Assembly (NCBI GenBank): GCA_963791495.1
Contig: CAWBST010000021.1
Span: 1 to 64,000 of the forward strand
Source of the DNA: JAMXLO01 sp963791495
GTDB taxonomy: Bacteria > Pseudomonadota > Alphaproteobacteria > Acetobacterales > Acetobacteraceae
Direction: 5' to 3'
Length of the DNA stretch: 64,000 nt
Shown piece after piece: positions 47,602 to 57,994 of this stretch (the first letter of the stretch is position 1; the number at the start of each line of letters is the position of its first letter). The notes under the pieces are model-generated. The model saw only the letters and a program-made list of their open reading frames with translations. It searched no databases and was not told the DNA's origin. The translations under genes were made by a program, and so were the position numbers.

Positions 47602-47617
47602 TGTGAAGCAGATCACA
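47602..47617. promoter_or_regulatory. CRP/FNR-like palindrome
   Basis: TGTGA-AGCAGA-TCACA, a perfect match to the Crp-family half-site pair, inside an 8-bp hairpin GCCTGTGA/TCACAGGC (47599-47620). It stands between the Lhr gene end and the LysR gene start. It could instead be a terminator stem for Lhr, but no T run follows. Confidence 0.4.
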
Positions 47618-47678
47618 GGCTGGCCGTGCGAGGGTTTGCGCCAGCGTCTACATCGCGTTCTGCTTCGCCACGTCGAAA

Positions 47679-50600
47679 TTACGCCAGATCGGCGAGCAGC
47701 GCTGGCGCGGCAGAGCGCAGCAGCGTCTTGCGTGCCTGCCATTCAGTTGCGGCATCGAGCGTTGCGAGAAACTGCACCTCGCCGCCCGTCAACCATGCCA
47801 CCGGCAGTCCGTCGCGGAACAGCAGCCGGTTGCCGGTGAGAGCCGCGAGTTTCGCACCCGGCGTCAGGATGCCCGCGAGGTTCAGTGGATCGGCCCCGGA
47901 CAGCGAAACGAGCTCCCCGGAATGTGGCCGACGCCGTACCTCGCGCAGCATACCGACCGCGTCCGGTAAGGCGTATTGCTCACCGGAGAAGCCGGCGACG
48001 AAGCGGCCGCCACGAATTTCGCCACGCGCCTCCAGCCGGCGGTAGACGCGCAGCAGATCGCGCCACGGCGGCAGCCACTCGGCCTCGCGGGCCAGCAGAC
48101 GCCAGAACACCACGCCGTAGCGGCGCAACAGCGCCCGCGCCACGTGTTCGGTCGCTGCAATCTTGGCCTGCGGCTCCGCGATGTCGCGGACTGGCCGGCG
48201 CATCAATCCCCAGCGGCCGGCGTCCTCCATGCCGAAGCTCATGATGCGCCGCCGCCGCGTGCCGCCCGCGAACGGCTTGCGCCGATCGGATGGCACCAGC
48301 AGTGCGCGCAAGCCGCCGAAACTGTCCGACGTCACCATGCCCAGCGATACGAGTTCGCCGAGTGCCTCCTCGACCTGAGGGCGCAGCAGACCGCTCGCCT
48401 CGGCCAGCTCCTCGAAGAACAGAGCGCCCTGCGCGCGCAGGCAATCAAGCACCGCCTGCGCCCGCCCGCTCGGCTGCGCACAGCTCGCTGAGCCAGTCAG
48501 CGCAGTCCAGAACGCGACGTGTCGACGTGCCAGCAGCGTGATCGGCGTCGTGCGTACCGGCGAGCCAACCTTGGCACCGGACGTCAACCGCGCCCAGGCA
48601 ATACGCCCGGCCAGGCACAAGTCGTCGAGCCATGTCGGCTCGTAGCCGGTGATGCGCGCGGGCAGGATTTCCGTTTCCCATGCGCTGGCAGGCGCTTCAA
48701 AGCCCTCAAGCAAGGCGACAGCGGCGGGGATCGCGTCCGGCCCTTCCAGACGCGCCTCGTCGGTCACGCGCTGCCAGTCGAACAGGAAGCGCAGGAAGTC
48801 GCGCGCGGCAACCGGTTCGATCTCGGCACGCAGGCGGCGGACCGTGTAGTGATGGATGCGCGCGAGCAGCCGCCGGTCGCACCATTCCTCGGCGTTGCTG
48901 CCCTGGCGTGAAGCGGCCACGCAGTGCAAAGCCCTCGACCTCCAGTGCTGCCAGTGCGGCGCCGATGTCGTCCGGTTCCAATCCCAGCGGCGCTGCCAAT
49001 GCGGCCTGCGTCACCGGGCCCAGCCCCTCCAGCCGACCGCGCAGGACGTCGGCCAGCGCTTCGCTGTCGGCCGACAACGCCTGAAACTGCTGCGCCCGTT
49101 CGGCGGCGACCCACAATGTCGCGTGCGGCGCGGACAGCCGGGTCACGCGGTTCTCGCGCGCCAGCGCGGTCAGCCAGCCGCTCCATTCCGGCACGGTGCA
49201 CGCTTCATCCTCGTTCAGGCAGCCGAGCCAGAGCAGCGAATCGTGCAGCTCCTCGGCGTTGACCGGATCGGGCCATGCCTCGGTGCGCACCCGTGCGATC
49301 GCCTCGGGATCGAGCCTGCCAAGATCCCCGGCGCTCTCCGGCGCCAGCCAACGCCGGCCCATCACCGCCTGCGTCCGCCGTTCCTCCAGCGGTGCATCGT
49401 CGAGATACGCATAGGGCCGCGCCGACAGCACCTCCATCGCCAGCGGCGAGGGCTGCGTCAGGTCACGGGCAACTACGCGGACATCGCCCGCTTCGATGCG
49501 TGTCAGCAGCCGCTCCAGCCCCTCGATGTCCATGGCCTCGTGCAGACAGTCGCTTATCGTCTGGTTGGTCAGCGGATGATCGGGAATTTCGCGATCGCCG
49601 GCCAAGTTCTCGGCGCAGGCCATCTGGTCGGGGAACACACTGGCGACCAGGTCCTCCGCCTCCATGCGCGCAAGCTGAGGCGCCAGCTTCCTGCCGCCAC
49701 GGAAGCGCGGCAGCGCAAGCGCGACGCCCGCCACCCAGCGCCATCGCGTGGTGAACATCGGCGCGTCGAGCAGCGCCTGGATCAGCAACGATCGCACGCT
49801 TTCGGCGCGCAGGTACTGCGCCACGTCCGCCAGTTCGAAACTGTGCGCGGTGGTCAGCGACAGCACGATGTTGTCCTCGGTCGCCGCTGCCTGCAGTTCG
49901 AAGTTGAACCTCCGGCAGAAGCGCTTGCGCAGCGCGAGCCCCCAGGCGCGGTTGATGCGGCTGCCGAACGGCGAGTGGATGACAAGCTGCATGCCGCCGG
50001 CTTCGTCGAAGAAGCGCTCCAGCACGATGGTGTCGAGCGTCGGCAGGCATTCCAGTGCCGCGAATGCCGCCATCAGATACTCGAGCAACTGTTCGGCTCC
50101 CGCCTCGGCAATTCCGATCTCGCCGGTCAGCCAGCGCCGTGCGCTGCCACCGGACGCATCGCGCCGCAGCCGCGTCGCAATGTCGCTGCGCAGGCGCGAC
50201 ACGGATGCGGACAGTTCATCGCTGCGGCCGGGCGCCTCGCCGAGCCAGAACGGGATCGTCGGCGGCTGGCCGTGCGCATCCTCCACCCGCACGACGCCGC
50301 GTTCGACGCGCATGATCCGATAGGCGCTGTTGCCGAGCTGGAAGATGTCACCGGCGAGGCTCTCGACGGCGAAGTCCTCGTTGACGGTGCCGATCGTCTG
50401 GTTCTCCGGTTCCAGCAGAACCTGGTAGTCGGCGTTGTCAGGGATCGTCCCGCCGGAGGTCAGCGCGGTCAGCCGCGCGCCGCGCCGGCCGCGCAGCATG
50501 TGGTTGATCGCATCGTGATGGACCAGTGTGCCGCGCCGGCCGCGGCTGGTGGCGAAGCCCTCGGCCAGCATGCGAACGACAGCAGTGAAATCATCGCGCG

Positions 50601-51925
50601 CCAGGTCGCGATACGGCCACGCCCGTCGCAGCCGATCGTACAGCGCCTCCTCGGGCCAGTCCTGCGCCGCGACCTCGGCGACGATCTGTTGCGCCAGCAC
50701 ATCCAGCGGCTGATGCGGAAGGCTCAGCCGATCGAGTTCGCCGCGTCGCACGCTGTCGAGCAACGCAACGCATTCCACCAGATCGTCGCGCGAGAGCGGA
50801 AACAGCCGCCCCTTCGGAGTGCCGCCGACCGCGTGGCCGGACCGTCCGACCCGTTGCAGGAAGCTCGCGATCGAGCGCGGCGAGCCCAGCTGGCACACGA
50901 GATCCACGTCGCCGATATCGATACCGAGTTCCAGCGACGCGGTCGCCACCAGCGCCTTCAGTCCGCCGTGCTTCAGCCGCTGCTCCGCCGCCAGCCGGTG
51001 TTCCTTCGCCATGCTGCCGTGATGCGCGGTGACCGCCTGCTCGCCCAGCCGCTCGGACAACTGGCGCGCCACCCGTTCGGCCAAGCGCCGCGTGTTGACG
51101 AACACCAGCGTTGTGCGATGCGCCTCGACCAGTGACGCCAGGCGATCGTAGACCTGTTGCCAGACCTCCGCCGACATCACCGCTTCAAGCGGCGAGTTGG
51201 GCACCTCCAACACCAGTTCGCGCGGACGCTGATGGCCGGTATCGACGATCGTCACGTCGCGAGCGGTTGTGCCGCCCAACAGGTGTGCAATCGCCTCGAT
51301 CGGATTCTGCGTCGCCGACAGCCCGATGCGCACGAGGTTGTCGCCACACAGCGCGGCCAGGCGCTCCAGCGACAGCGCCAGATGCGCGCCTCGCTTGTTC
51401 CCCGCCATGGCGTGGATTTCGTCGACGATCGACGGTGCGGGTGCCCGCCAGCATGGTGCGACCGGAGGCGGAACCGAGCAGGATGTAGAGCGACTCCGGC
51501 GTGGTCACGAGGATATGCGGCGGACGGCGACGCATTCGCTCGCGCTCGCCGGAGGGCGTGTCGCCGGTCCGCACCCAGGTGCGGATCTCGACATCCGGCA
51601 GCCCGCGTTCTTGCAGCGCGGCACGGATCCCGGCGAGCGGCGCCTCGAGATTGCGCTGGATGTCGTTGGACAGCGCCTTCAGCGGCGAAACGTAGACCAC
51701 CTGGGTGGCGTCATCGAGGCAGCCATCCAGCCCCTGGCGAACCAATCCATCGATCGCGGCCAGAAAGGCGGCGAGCGTCTTGCCGGAACCCGTGGGCGCC
51801 GCGATCAGAGTATGGCGGTGCGCCTGTATTGCCGGCCAGGCCTGCACCTGCGCCGGCGTGGGTGCCGCGAACTGTCCGGCAAACCACGCAGCCACGGCGG
51901 GATGGAACAAACTCGTTGGATTCAT
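47679..51925 (-). CDS. Lhr-type ATP-dependent DNA helicase (two frame shifts)
   Basis: Start ATG 51925. Superfamily 2 motifs: TPAQVQAWPAIQ (Q), LIAAPTGSGKTLAAFLAA (I), YVSPLKALSND (Ia), VTTPESLYILL, then VIVDEIHAMAGNKRG (II, across an extra base near 51432), RIGLSATQNPIEAIAHLLGG (III), FVNTRRLAERVARQLSERLG and QRVGRSGHAVGG (VI). A second extra base near 48912, in a GGG run, joins the C-terminal domain SNAEEWCDRRLLARIHHYTV. Removing two bases gives exactly 1,414 residues, right for the family. Role: DNA repair helicase. Confidence 0.9.
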
Positions 51926-52283
51926 CGGACCCGCAGAATAAGGTGAGCGGGACGCATTCGCGCAATCCTCCTTTCCCTTCGACCTCGAAGGCCGGCTGCG
52001 CGTTGATCGAGATAGCGGCGGGCAGCCAAGAGACATGGCGCAGGGGTGGCTGTTCGGCCTCACATACCCACCGAACTATCCACCGGCGATTTTTACCGTT
52101 TTAGGCACGTTATTAAGGACTATGTTATTGATACCGCAGGATATTGCAGCCCGTGCTTCGTAAGGCGGAACATGTGCGATTTTGCATTGAATCCCAGGCC
52201 GCATGGCCCGCGAGGCCCATCCTGGAATCACCCCACCCGCCTGTGCTTTATCCCGCACGTCACCCGCGTAAGGACCTGCATAC
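51926..52283. other. intergenic region, Lhr / ugd divergent
   Basis: 358 bases without a gene. The segment 52090-52150 (GATTTTTACCGTTTTAGGCA onward) is clearly AT-rich against the GC-rich background, as expected for promoter DNA of ugd. No operator is recognised. Confidence 0.5.
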
Positions 52284-53600
52284 ATGCGTATTGCAATGAT
52301 TGGCGGCGGCTATGTCGGCCTGGTATCCGGCGCCTGCTTCGCCGAGTTCGGCACCGACGTCACGGTGGCGGAAACCGATGCCGCCAAGCTGGCCGCCCTG
52401 CATGAAGGCCGCATGCCGATCTACGAACCCGGTCTCGACAAGCTGGTGGCCGAGAACGTCGCCGCGGGCCGCCTTGCCTTTACGGGGGACCTCACTGCCG
52501 CAGCGCGTGACGCCGAGGCGGTATTCATCGCGGTAGGCACCCCGACCCGGCGCGGTGACGGCCACGCCGACCTCTCCTACGTCTACGCCGCCGCCGAGCA
52601 GGTGGCGCGGGCGCTCACCGGCTATGCCGTGATCGTCACCAAGTCCACCGTCCCGGTCGGCACCAGCCGCCGCATCGCGGAAATCGTCCGCACCACGCGC
52701 CCGGACCTCGACTTCGACGTGGCGTCGAATCCGGAATTCCTGCGCGAGGGCAACGCGATCGGCGACTTCATGCGTCCGGACCGCGTGGTGATCGGCACCG
52801 AAAGCGACCGCGCCCGGGACGTGCTGCGCCAGATCTACCGCCCGCTCTATCTGATCGAGGCGCCGATTGTTTTCACCGGCATCGAGACGGCGGAATTGAC
52901 CAAGTACGCGGCCAACGCGTTCCTGGCGATGAAGGTCACCTTCATCAACGAGATGGCCGACCTATGCGAGAAGGTCGGCGCCGATGTGCACGACGTGGCG
53001 CGTGGGATCGGCCTCGATGGCCGCATCGGGCGGAAATTCCTGCATGCCGGCCCCGGCTACGGCGGCTCCTGCTTCCCCAAGGACACGCTCGCGCTGATGC
53101 GCACCGCGCAGGACTACGGCGCGCCGGCGCGCCTGGTGGAGACCACGGTCGCGGTGAACGACGCCCGCAAGTCGGCGATGGCGATGCGGGTGATAGCGGC
53201 GTGCGGCGGATCCGTCCGCGGCAAGACGATCGCGGTGCTCGGCCTGACGTTCAAGCCCGAGACCGACGACATGCGCGACGCCCCGTCGCTGTCGATCGTC
53301 GCACGGCTTGCCGGCGACGGCGCCCAGATCCGCGCCTTCGATCCGGAGGGAATGCAACAGGCCAAACCGATGCTGCCCAACAGTGTGACCTATTGCCGCG
53401 ATGCGTTCGATGCCGCGCAGGGGGCGGACGCCCTGGTGGTCATTACAGAATGGAACGAGTTCCGCGCGCTCAGCCCGATCAGGCTGCGCGAGGCGATGCG
53501 CGGACGCGTGCTGGTCGATCTGCGCAATGTCTACGACCCGATCGCGGTGCGACAGGCCGGCTTCGACTACCACTGCGTTGGACGCGCCGCCATTGCCTGA
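52284..53600 (+). CDS. ugd: UDP-glucose 6-dehydrogenase
   Basis: 438 residues. NAD motif MRIAMIGGGYVGLVSGACFA, YEPGLDKLV, VTKSTVPVGTSRRIAE, SNPEFLREGNAIGDFMRPDR, catalytic Cys263 in GYGGSCFPKDTLAL, and GLTFKPETDDMRDAPS. Oxidises UDP-glucose to UDP-glucuronate, a precursor for acidic polysaccharides. Followed by two polysaccharide genes on the same strand. Confidence 0.96.
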   Translation: MRIAMIGGGYVGLVSGACFAEFGTDVTVAETDAAKLAALHEGRMPIYEPGLDKLVAENVAAGRLAFTGDLTAAARDAEAVFIAVGTPTRRGDGHADLSYVYAAAEQVARALTGYAVIVTKSTVPVGTSRRIAEIVRTTRPDLDFDVASNPEFLREGNAIGDFMRPDRVVIGTESDRARDVLRQIYRPLYLIEAPIVFTGIETAELTKYAANAFLAMKVTFINEMADLCEKVGADVHDVARGIGLDGRIGRKFLHAGPGYGGSCFPKDTLALMRTAQDYGAPARLVETTVAVNDARKSAMAMRVIAACGGSVRGKTIAVLGLTFKPETDDMRDAPSLSIVARLAGDGAQIRAFDPEGMQQAKPMLPNSVTYCRDAFDAAQGADALVVITEWNEFRALSPIRLREAMRGRVLVDLRNVYDPIAVRQAGFDYHCVGRAAIA

Positions 53601-53738
53601 AGTGGCTCTTGCGCGACCGGTTTGCCGGTAATCTTTCCTCAATGCCCCCGTGCCTACCTTTGGATGCATGATTGTCACCTGTACGCACGGCCGCCTGAAC
53701 CATCTGAGCAATTGTCTGCATCGCCGCGATTAGCCGGC

Positions 53739-54650
53739 ATGCGGCTCTATCATTGGCGCGGCACGGCACCGAATTTCGGCGATGAGCTGAACACCCTGCT
53801 CTGGCCGGACTTGCTGCCAGGATTCTTCGACGACGATCCGGCAGAGTTGTTTCTCGGCATTGGCTCGGTGCTGGAGGCGCCGCACGATACCACGGCGGTG
53901 AAGCTGGTGGCCGGTGCAGGGTATGGCGGCTACAATGCTGTGCCGGCGCTCGATGCGAACTGGATCATCCACTGGGTCCGCGGCCCCCGCACGGCTCGCC
54001 AACTCGGTCTGCCCGAGACATTGGGGCTGGGCGATCCCGCCATGCTGCTCCCTAGCCCCGGCAGCGGCGGTGGATTGATCGGCTTCATGCCGCACTTCGA
54101 GAGCCTGCAACGAGGTGCATGGGCCGAGGCCGCCGACGCGGCGGGCGTCACTTTGATCGATCCGCGCAGCGATCCGGCCGCCATTCTTGCCGCAATCGGC
54201 GCCTGCCGGCTATTGCTCAGCGAAGCGATGCACGGCGCCATCGTGGCCGACGCGATGCGCGTTCCATGGATCGCGCTGCGGCCGCTCGCATCGGTGCATC
54301 ACGCGAAGTGGCATGACTGGGCAGATACCCTGGGCCTTCAGATGCGCTTTCAACCGCTGGCCGCTTCGTCGCTGTCGGAGTGGCTGCAAGCGTCGCCGTT
54401 GGCGGCGTCACGCCCCGGCCGCCACCTGCTCGACATCGCGCGCCCAGCCCTGCAGCGCGCGGCGCGGCGCCGATTCGTCGAGCGGGCGGCGCAGTCCCTG
54501 GTCGCTGCCTCCACGATCGCGCCGCAACTCTCCGCCCCGGCCGCGCTGGATCGCTGCCGCACCCGTATGCTGGAGCGGCTGGACGCCCTACGACACGATC
54601 CGTGGCAGTCAACCGCTTCCGCCTTGCATCGCCGCGGCAATTCCGCGTAG
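53739..54650 (+). CDS. ExoV-like polysaccharide pyruvyltransferase-fold protein
   Basis: 303 residues from ATG 53739: MRLYHWRGTAPNFGDELNTL, FLGIGSVLEAPHDTTAVKLV and HWVRGPRTARQLGLPETLGL-GDPA, then LLLSEAMHGAIVADAMRVPW. This matches the pyruvyltransferase/ExoV family that decorates exopolysaccharides. The tail after residue 250 is Arg/Ala-rich and poorly conserved. The frame opens earlier (53622) but the upstream text is not family-like. Confidence 0.75.
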   Translation: MRLYHWRGTAPNFGDELNTLLWPDLLPGFFDDDPAELFLGIGSVLEAPHDTTAVKLVAGAGYGGYNAVPALDANWIIHWVRGPRTARQLGLPETLGLGDPAMLLPSPGSGGGLIGFMPHFESLQRGAWAEAADAAGVTLIDPRSDPAAILAAIGACRLLLSEAMHGAIVADAMRVPWIALRPLASVHHAKWHDWADTLGLQMRFQPLAASSLSEWLQASPLAASRPGRHLLDIARPALQRAARRRFVERAAQSLVAASTIAPQLSAPAALDRCRTRMLERLDALRHDPWQSTASALHRRGNSA

Positions 54651-54713
54651 CACGGCTGATCGCCGCGCCAGGCGGCCTCCGCCGCAAGCGCTGTCAGGGA
54701 GCATCCGCTGCCC

Positions 54714-56438
54714 ATGCCCGCGTATCCCGATCATGCTAACAACGACCTGCTGGAGCGCATCCCGCTCAGCGCTGGCGTCGTGCTGGACGTCGGATGTAGC
54801 ACCGGCGCTCTCGGCGCGGCCTACAAGCGCCTCAATCCTCGCGCGCGACTTCTCGGCATCGACAAGAATCCAGTCCCTGCCGCACTGGCGGCGCGTCGGC
54901 TCGACCAGGTGGCGGTTGTGGACGTCGAACACGACCCTCTGCCGTTCACGTTGGATCGCCCCATCGACTGCATCGTGTATGGCGACGTGCTGGAGCACCT
55001 GAGCGATCCATGGCCGGTGCTGCGTCGCCACGCCGAGGCGCTGAGCGATGATGGCTCGATGCTGATCTGCGTGCCGAACATGCAGCACTGGAGCTTTGCG
55101 GACCGTCTGTTGCGCGGCACCTGGAAATACGAGCCGGACGGCCTGTTGGATGAGACGCACCTCCGCTGGTACAGCCTCGAGACGATGCGTGAAGGACTTG
55201 AGGCAATCGGCCTCGTGCCGCACGAAGTCTCGCCGCGGGTGTTCGATGCCGCCAGTGCACAGGAATTCGCCGGCATGATCGCGCCGGCACTGACCAGGCT
55301 GGGCGTCGATCCGGCAGCCTACGCGCGGCGAGCCACGCCGCTGCAATATGTCTGGCGAGTGCTGAAACAGCCGCGGCAATTGATCACGGTGGCGGCGAAC
55401 ATGCTGGAGCCGGTGGGGGGCGTGTCGCATGTGCGCGTCGTGTACCCGCTGCAGGCAATGCGCAGCGATCCAACAGTGCAGACCAGGTTCGTTTCCAGCG
55501 GCGACATCAACGTGCCGGCCGGCGACATGCCGCGCATCTTCGTGCTGCACCGGCCGACGCTCGCCGGCGATCGGGGTGCCGCGGTGATTCGCAAGCTGCT
55601 GGCCGACGGCTGGGTGGTGGTGACGGAGTTCGACGACCACCCCGATCACTTCGGGATGCTCAATGCCGACGACGAGTTGGCGTTCCGCGGCGTGCACGCG
55701 GTGCAGACCAGCACGCCGGCGCTCGCCGCGATCCTGCGCACACGCAACCCCGAGGTCATGGTGTTTCCGAACATGATCCGCGTGCTGCCGGAGGTGCGCA
55801 ATTTCCTCGATCCCCAGGTAATGACCCTGTTCTTCGGCGCGCTGAACCGCGAGCGCGACTGGGCGCCGCTGATTCCGGTGCTGAACGAGGTGGCGGACAA
55901 GGCGGGGGGGCGGCTGCGCTTCCGCGTGCTGCACGACCAGGGTTTCTTCGACGCGCTGCGCACGCCGCACAAGCAGTTCACGCCGACCTGCGATTACGAC
56001 ACGTACCTGGCGTTGCTCGGTCAGTGCGAGATCTCTCTGATGCCGCTGGAGGACACGCCGTTCAATCGCGCCAAATCGGATCTCAAGTTCATCGAGGCCG
56101 GTGCCTGCCGGGTGGCGTCGCTGGCGAGCAACATTGTGTATGGCGACAGCATCGAGGAAGGCCGTACCGGACTGCTGTTCCGCAGCCCGAGCGAACTCCG
56201 CGACCGGCTTCTGCGCCTGGTGGCGATGCCGGAACTGGCGCGCGGGCTGGGTGATGCGGCGCGGCACTACGTCGCCGGTGAGCGCATGCTGGCGTACCAG
56301 GTGGCGCCGCGCATTGCGTGGTATCACTCGCTCTGGGCGCGGCGAGCGGAACTGAACAGCGCGCTACATGCGCGGCTTATGGAGATGCCACTCTTGCCCG
56401 ACGCCGCATCGGCGGCGGTGGTGGGAGCAGTGCCATGA
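54714..56438 (+). CDS. SAM methyltransferase-glycosyltransferase fusion
   Basis: 574 residues. N-terminal class I methyltransferase (about 1-200): LSAGVVLDVGCSTGALGAAY, then CIVYGDVLEHLSDPWPVL. C-terminal part (about 240-560) is GT4-like: VRVVYPLQAMRSDPTVQTRF, VVTEFDDHPDHFGML, FFGALNRERDWAPLIPVLNE and the donor-site text NRAKSDLKFIEAGACRVASL. Suggests a single protein that methylates and glycosylates a surface polysaccharide. TGA overlaps the next ATG. Confidence 0.85.
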   Translation: MPAYPDHANNDLLERIPLSAGVVLDVGCSTGALGAAYKRLNPRARLLGIDKNPVPAALAARRLDQVAVVDVEHDPLPFTLDRPIDCIVYGDVLEHLSDPWPVLRRHAEALSDDGSMLICVPNMQHWSFADRLLRGTWKYEPDGLLDETHLRWYSLETMREGLEAIGLVPHEVSPRVFDAASAQEFAGMIAPALTRLGVDPAAYARRATPLQYVWRVLKQPRQLITVAANMLEPVGGVSHVRVVYPLQAMRSDPTVQTRFVSSGDINVPAGDMPRIFVLHRPTLAGDRGAAVIRKLLADGWVVVTEFDDHPDHFGMLNADDELAFRGVHAVQTSTPALAAILRTRNPEVMVFPNMIRVLPEVRNFLDPQVMTLFFGALNRERDWAPLIPVLNEVADKAGGRLRFRVLHDQGFFDALRTPHKQFTPTCDYDTYLALLGQCEISLMPLEDTPFNRAKSDLKFIEAGACRVASLASNIVYGDSIEEGRTGLLFRSPSELRDRLLRLVAMPELARGLGDAARHYVAGERMLAYQVAPRIAWYHSLWARRAELNSALHARLMEMPLLPDAASAAVVGAVP

Positions 56439-56791
56439 CATTCGACCCTGCAACGCTCGAGCTTCTCCGCGCCACCAAGGAGGTTCGCGTCCGCGCCAAG
56501 AGCAAGAGGCGCCCGGTCACGATCTGGGTCGTGGTCGTCGACGATGTGGCGTTCGTGCGCTCGGTACGCGGTCCAACGGCGCAGTGGTTCATCGCAGCGG
56601 CAGCAGACGCGCAAGCGGTGCTGGACGCCGGTGACCGCCAATTCTCCGTCCGCGTCATCCCGGTCACGGACGACGCCACGATCGAGGCCATCAGCCACGC
56701 TTACCTGGCAAAATATACGACCAGCCCCTACGCAAAGGCGATGGTTGCCCCCGCCACACTTTCCACAACGCTGCGTCTTGATCCGCTGTGA
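56435..56791 (+). CDS. DUF2255-family protein
   Basis: 118 residues: MTFDPATLELLRATKEVRVR, then RPVTIWVVVVDDVAFVRSVR and GPTAQWFIAAAADAQAVLDA. A flavin/deazaflavin-reductase-like small barrel (DUF2255). ATG 56435 overlaps the previous stop (ATGA), so it is co-translated with the fusion gene. Function unknown. Confidence 0.75.
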   Translation: MTFDPATLELLRATKEVRVRAKSKRRPVTIWVVVVDDVAFVRSVRGPTAQWFIAAAADAQAVLDAGDRQFSVRVIPVTDDATIEAISHAYLAKYTTSPYAKAMVAPATLSTTLRLDPL

Positions 56792-56842
56792 AGACCCGCG
56801 GCCCGGCGTAGATTGCGTTTGTCTTACCTCACAGTCCGGACG

Positions 56843-56983
56843 ATGGCCGACGCCGCAAAGCTCACCAACATGCTGTCAACCAAAGGCCAGGCCATCCCGC
56901 CAGCGGCCACCCGTCGGCGGCACAACTGGCGGCCTGGTACCCGCCTGGCCGTAGAGGACACCGCCGACGGTGTGCTGTTTATC
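56843..56983 (+). pseudogene. AbrB/MazE-type DNA-binding domain remnant
   Basis: MADAAKLTNMLSTKGQAIPP then AATRRRHNWRPGTRLAVEDT-ADGVLF. The pattern TKGQxxIPxxxRxxxxWxPGTxLxVExTxDGVLL is the swapped-hairpin AbrB/MazE domain, but the invariant IPKxIR is changed to IPPAATR. It runs straight into MmgE/PrpD text, so its own 3' end and any partner toxin are lost. Confidence 0.5.
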
Positions 56984-57608
56984 GGAGCACACGACATCTT
57001 CCTCGGCCGCTTCGGCTTCTTCGAGCTGTACGAACCGAACGGTTATGATCCGACGAAACGGTTGCCCTCAGCACGCCATCCTCGATGCTGCCATCGGTGC
57101 ACGAGATCAGCTTGGACTTGGAACCGCAGTCGATCTCGCTGGATTGCGGACGTGCAGGTGCCGCCTCCGCCGCGACTGTTGCCGAGCAATTCAATGGCGG
57201 CGTGCACAAGCGCCGGCCTACGCAGATTGTAGAGGCTCAGTTCGCACTGCGTATCTCATCACCACCGCCCTGGTCCACGGTCGCGTCGGCATCACCGAAG
57301 TTGCCGATATCGATAACGCCCAAGTCCTGACCATCGCCGCCCAAATGGAGGGGATCGGCGCCGGACAGGAGACGGACGGTATCATGATCCGTCTGCTTGA
57401 CGGTCGTACGGCGACTGTCAGGATGGGATCGCCTCTCGGGTCACCAGAGAATCGTCTCAGCATCGGGCAACTCGAAATGAAGTTTGTGGACTGCGCGCGC
57501 AACGCGGTGCGGCCTCTGCCAGATGATGCAGTGCGCGCGGCAGCTGACAACATACTTCACCTGGAAGACGTGCAAGATGTCGGCGAACTGCTGCAGCCCT
57601 TCGTTTGA
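56984..57608 (+). pseudogene. MmgE/PrpD-family remnant
   Basis: Pieces of the MmgE/PrpD (2-methylcitrate dehydratase-like) family in three frames: FGFFELYEPNGYDPTK, then AILDAAIGARDQLGLG, then PTQIVEAQFAL passing to YLITTALVHGRVGITEVADI, ending with RMGSPLGSPENRLSIGQLEM and KFVDCARNAVRPLP to TGA 57606-57608. The N-terminal half is absent. A deleted and shifted gene fused to the AbrB remnant. Confidence 0.65.
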
Positions 57609-57666
57609 TGCCCGGCAGCGCTGAAGAGGAGATCCGGTGATGCCGGCACGCAAGAGGCGACTGGGC

Positions 57667-57912
57667 ATGTCGACGCCCACCGAGATCGCCGACGTCATGC
57701 AGGAATGGTTCGAGGGGGCGGCATGCGACGGTTTCAATGTGACGCCGGCGACCCTGCCAGGCGGAGGCGAAGACTTCGTCGACATGGTTGTGCCTGAATT
57801 GCAGCGCCGCGGCCTGTTCCGCACCGAGTACCAGGGCAGAACGCTGCGCGAAAATCTTGGCCTGAGGCCAGTGACCGACCGCTACAGCCGGCAACGCCCG
57901 GCCGCCGAATGA
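57667..57912 (+). pseudogene. NtaA/SnaA-type FMN monooxygenase, C-terminal fragment
   Basis: MSTPTEIADVMQEWFEGAAC then DGFNVTPATLPGGGEDFVDM and VVPELQRRGLFRTEYQGRTL-RENLGL. This is the last part of the nitrilotriacetate/pristinamycin monooxygenase family (normally about 440 residues). The catalytic barrel is missing. Remnant of a catabolic gene. Confidence 0.7.
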
Positions 57913-57994
57913 CACCTGTGCCTGGCGCCTGTTATGCTGTCGCGCAACCCGACATCTCGCCGGGTGACGAGGAAACACCAACAGCGAGGACATC

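Noticed and set aside
54609..56327. A 572-codon open frame antisense to the methyltransferase-glycosyltransferase gene.
   Set aside because: It lacks family motifs and is Arg/His/Gln-rich, as expected from the complement of high-GC coding DNA.
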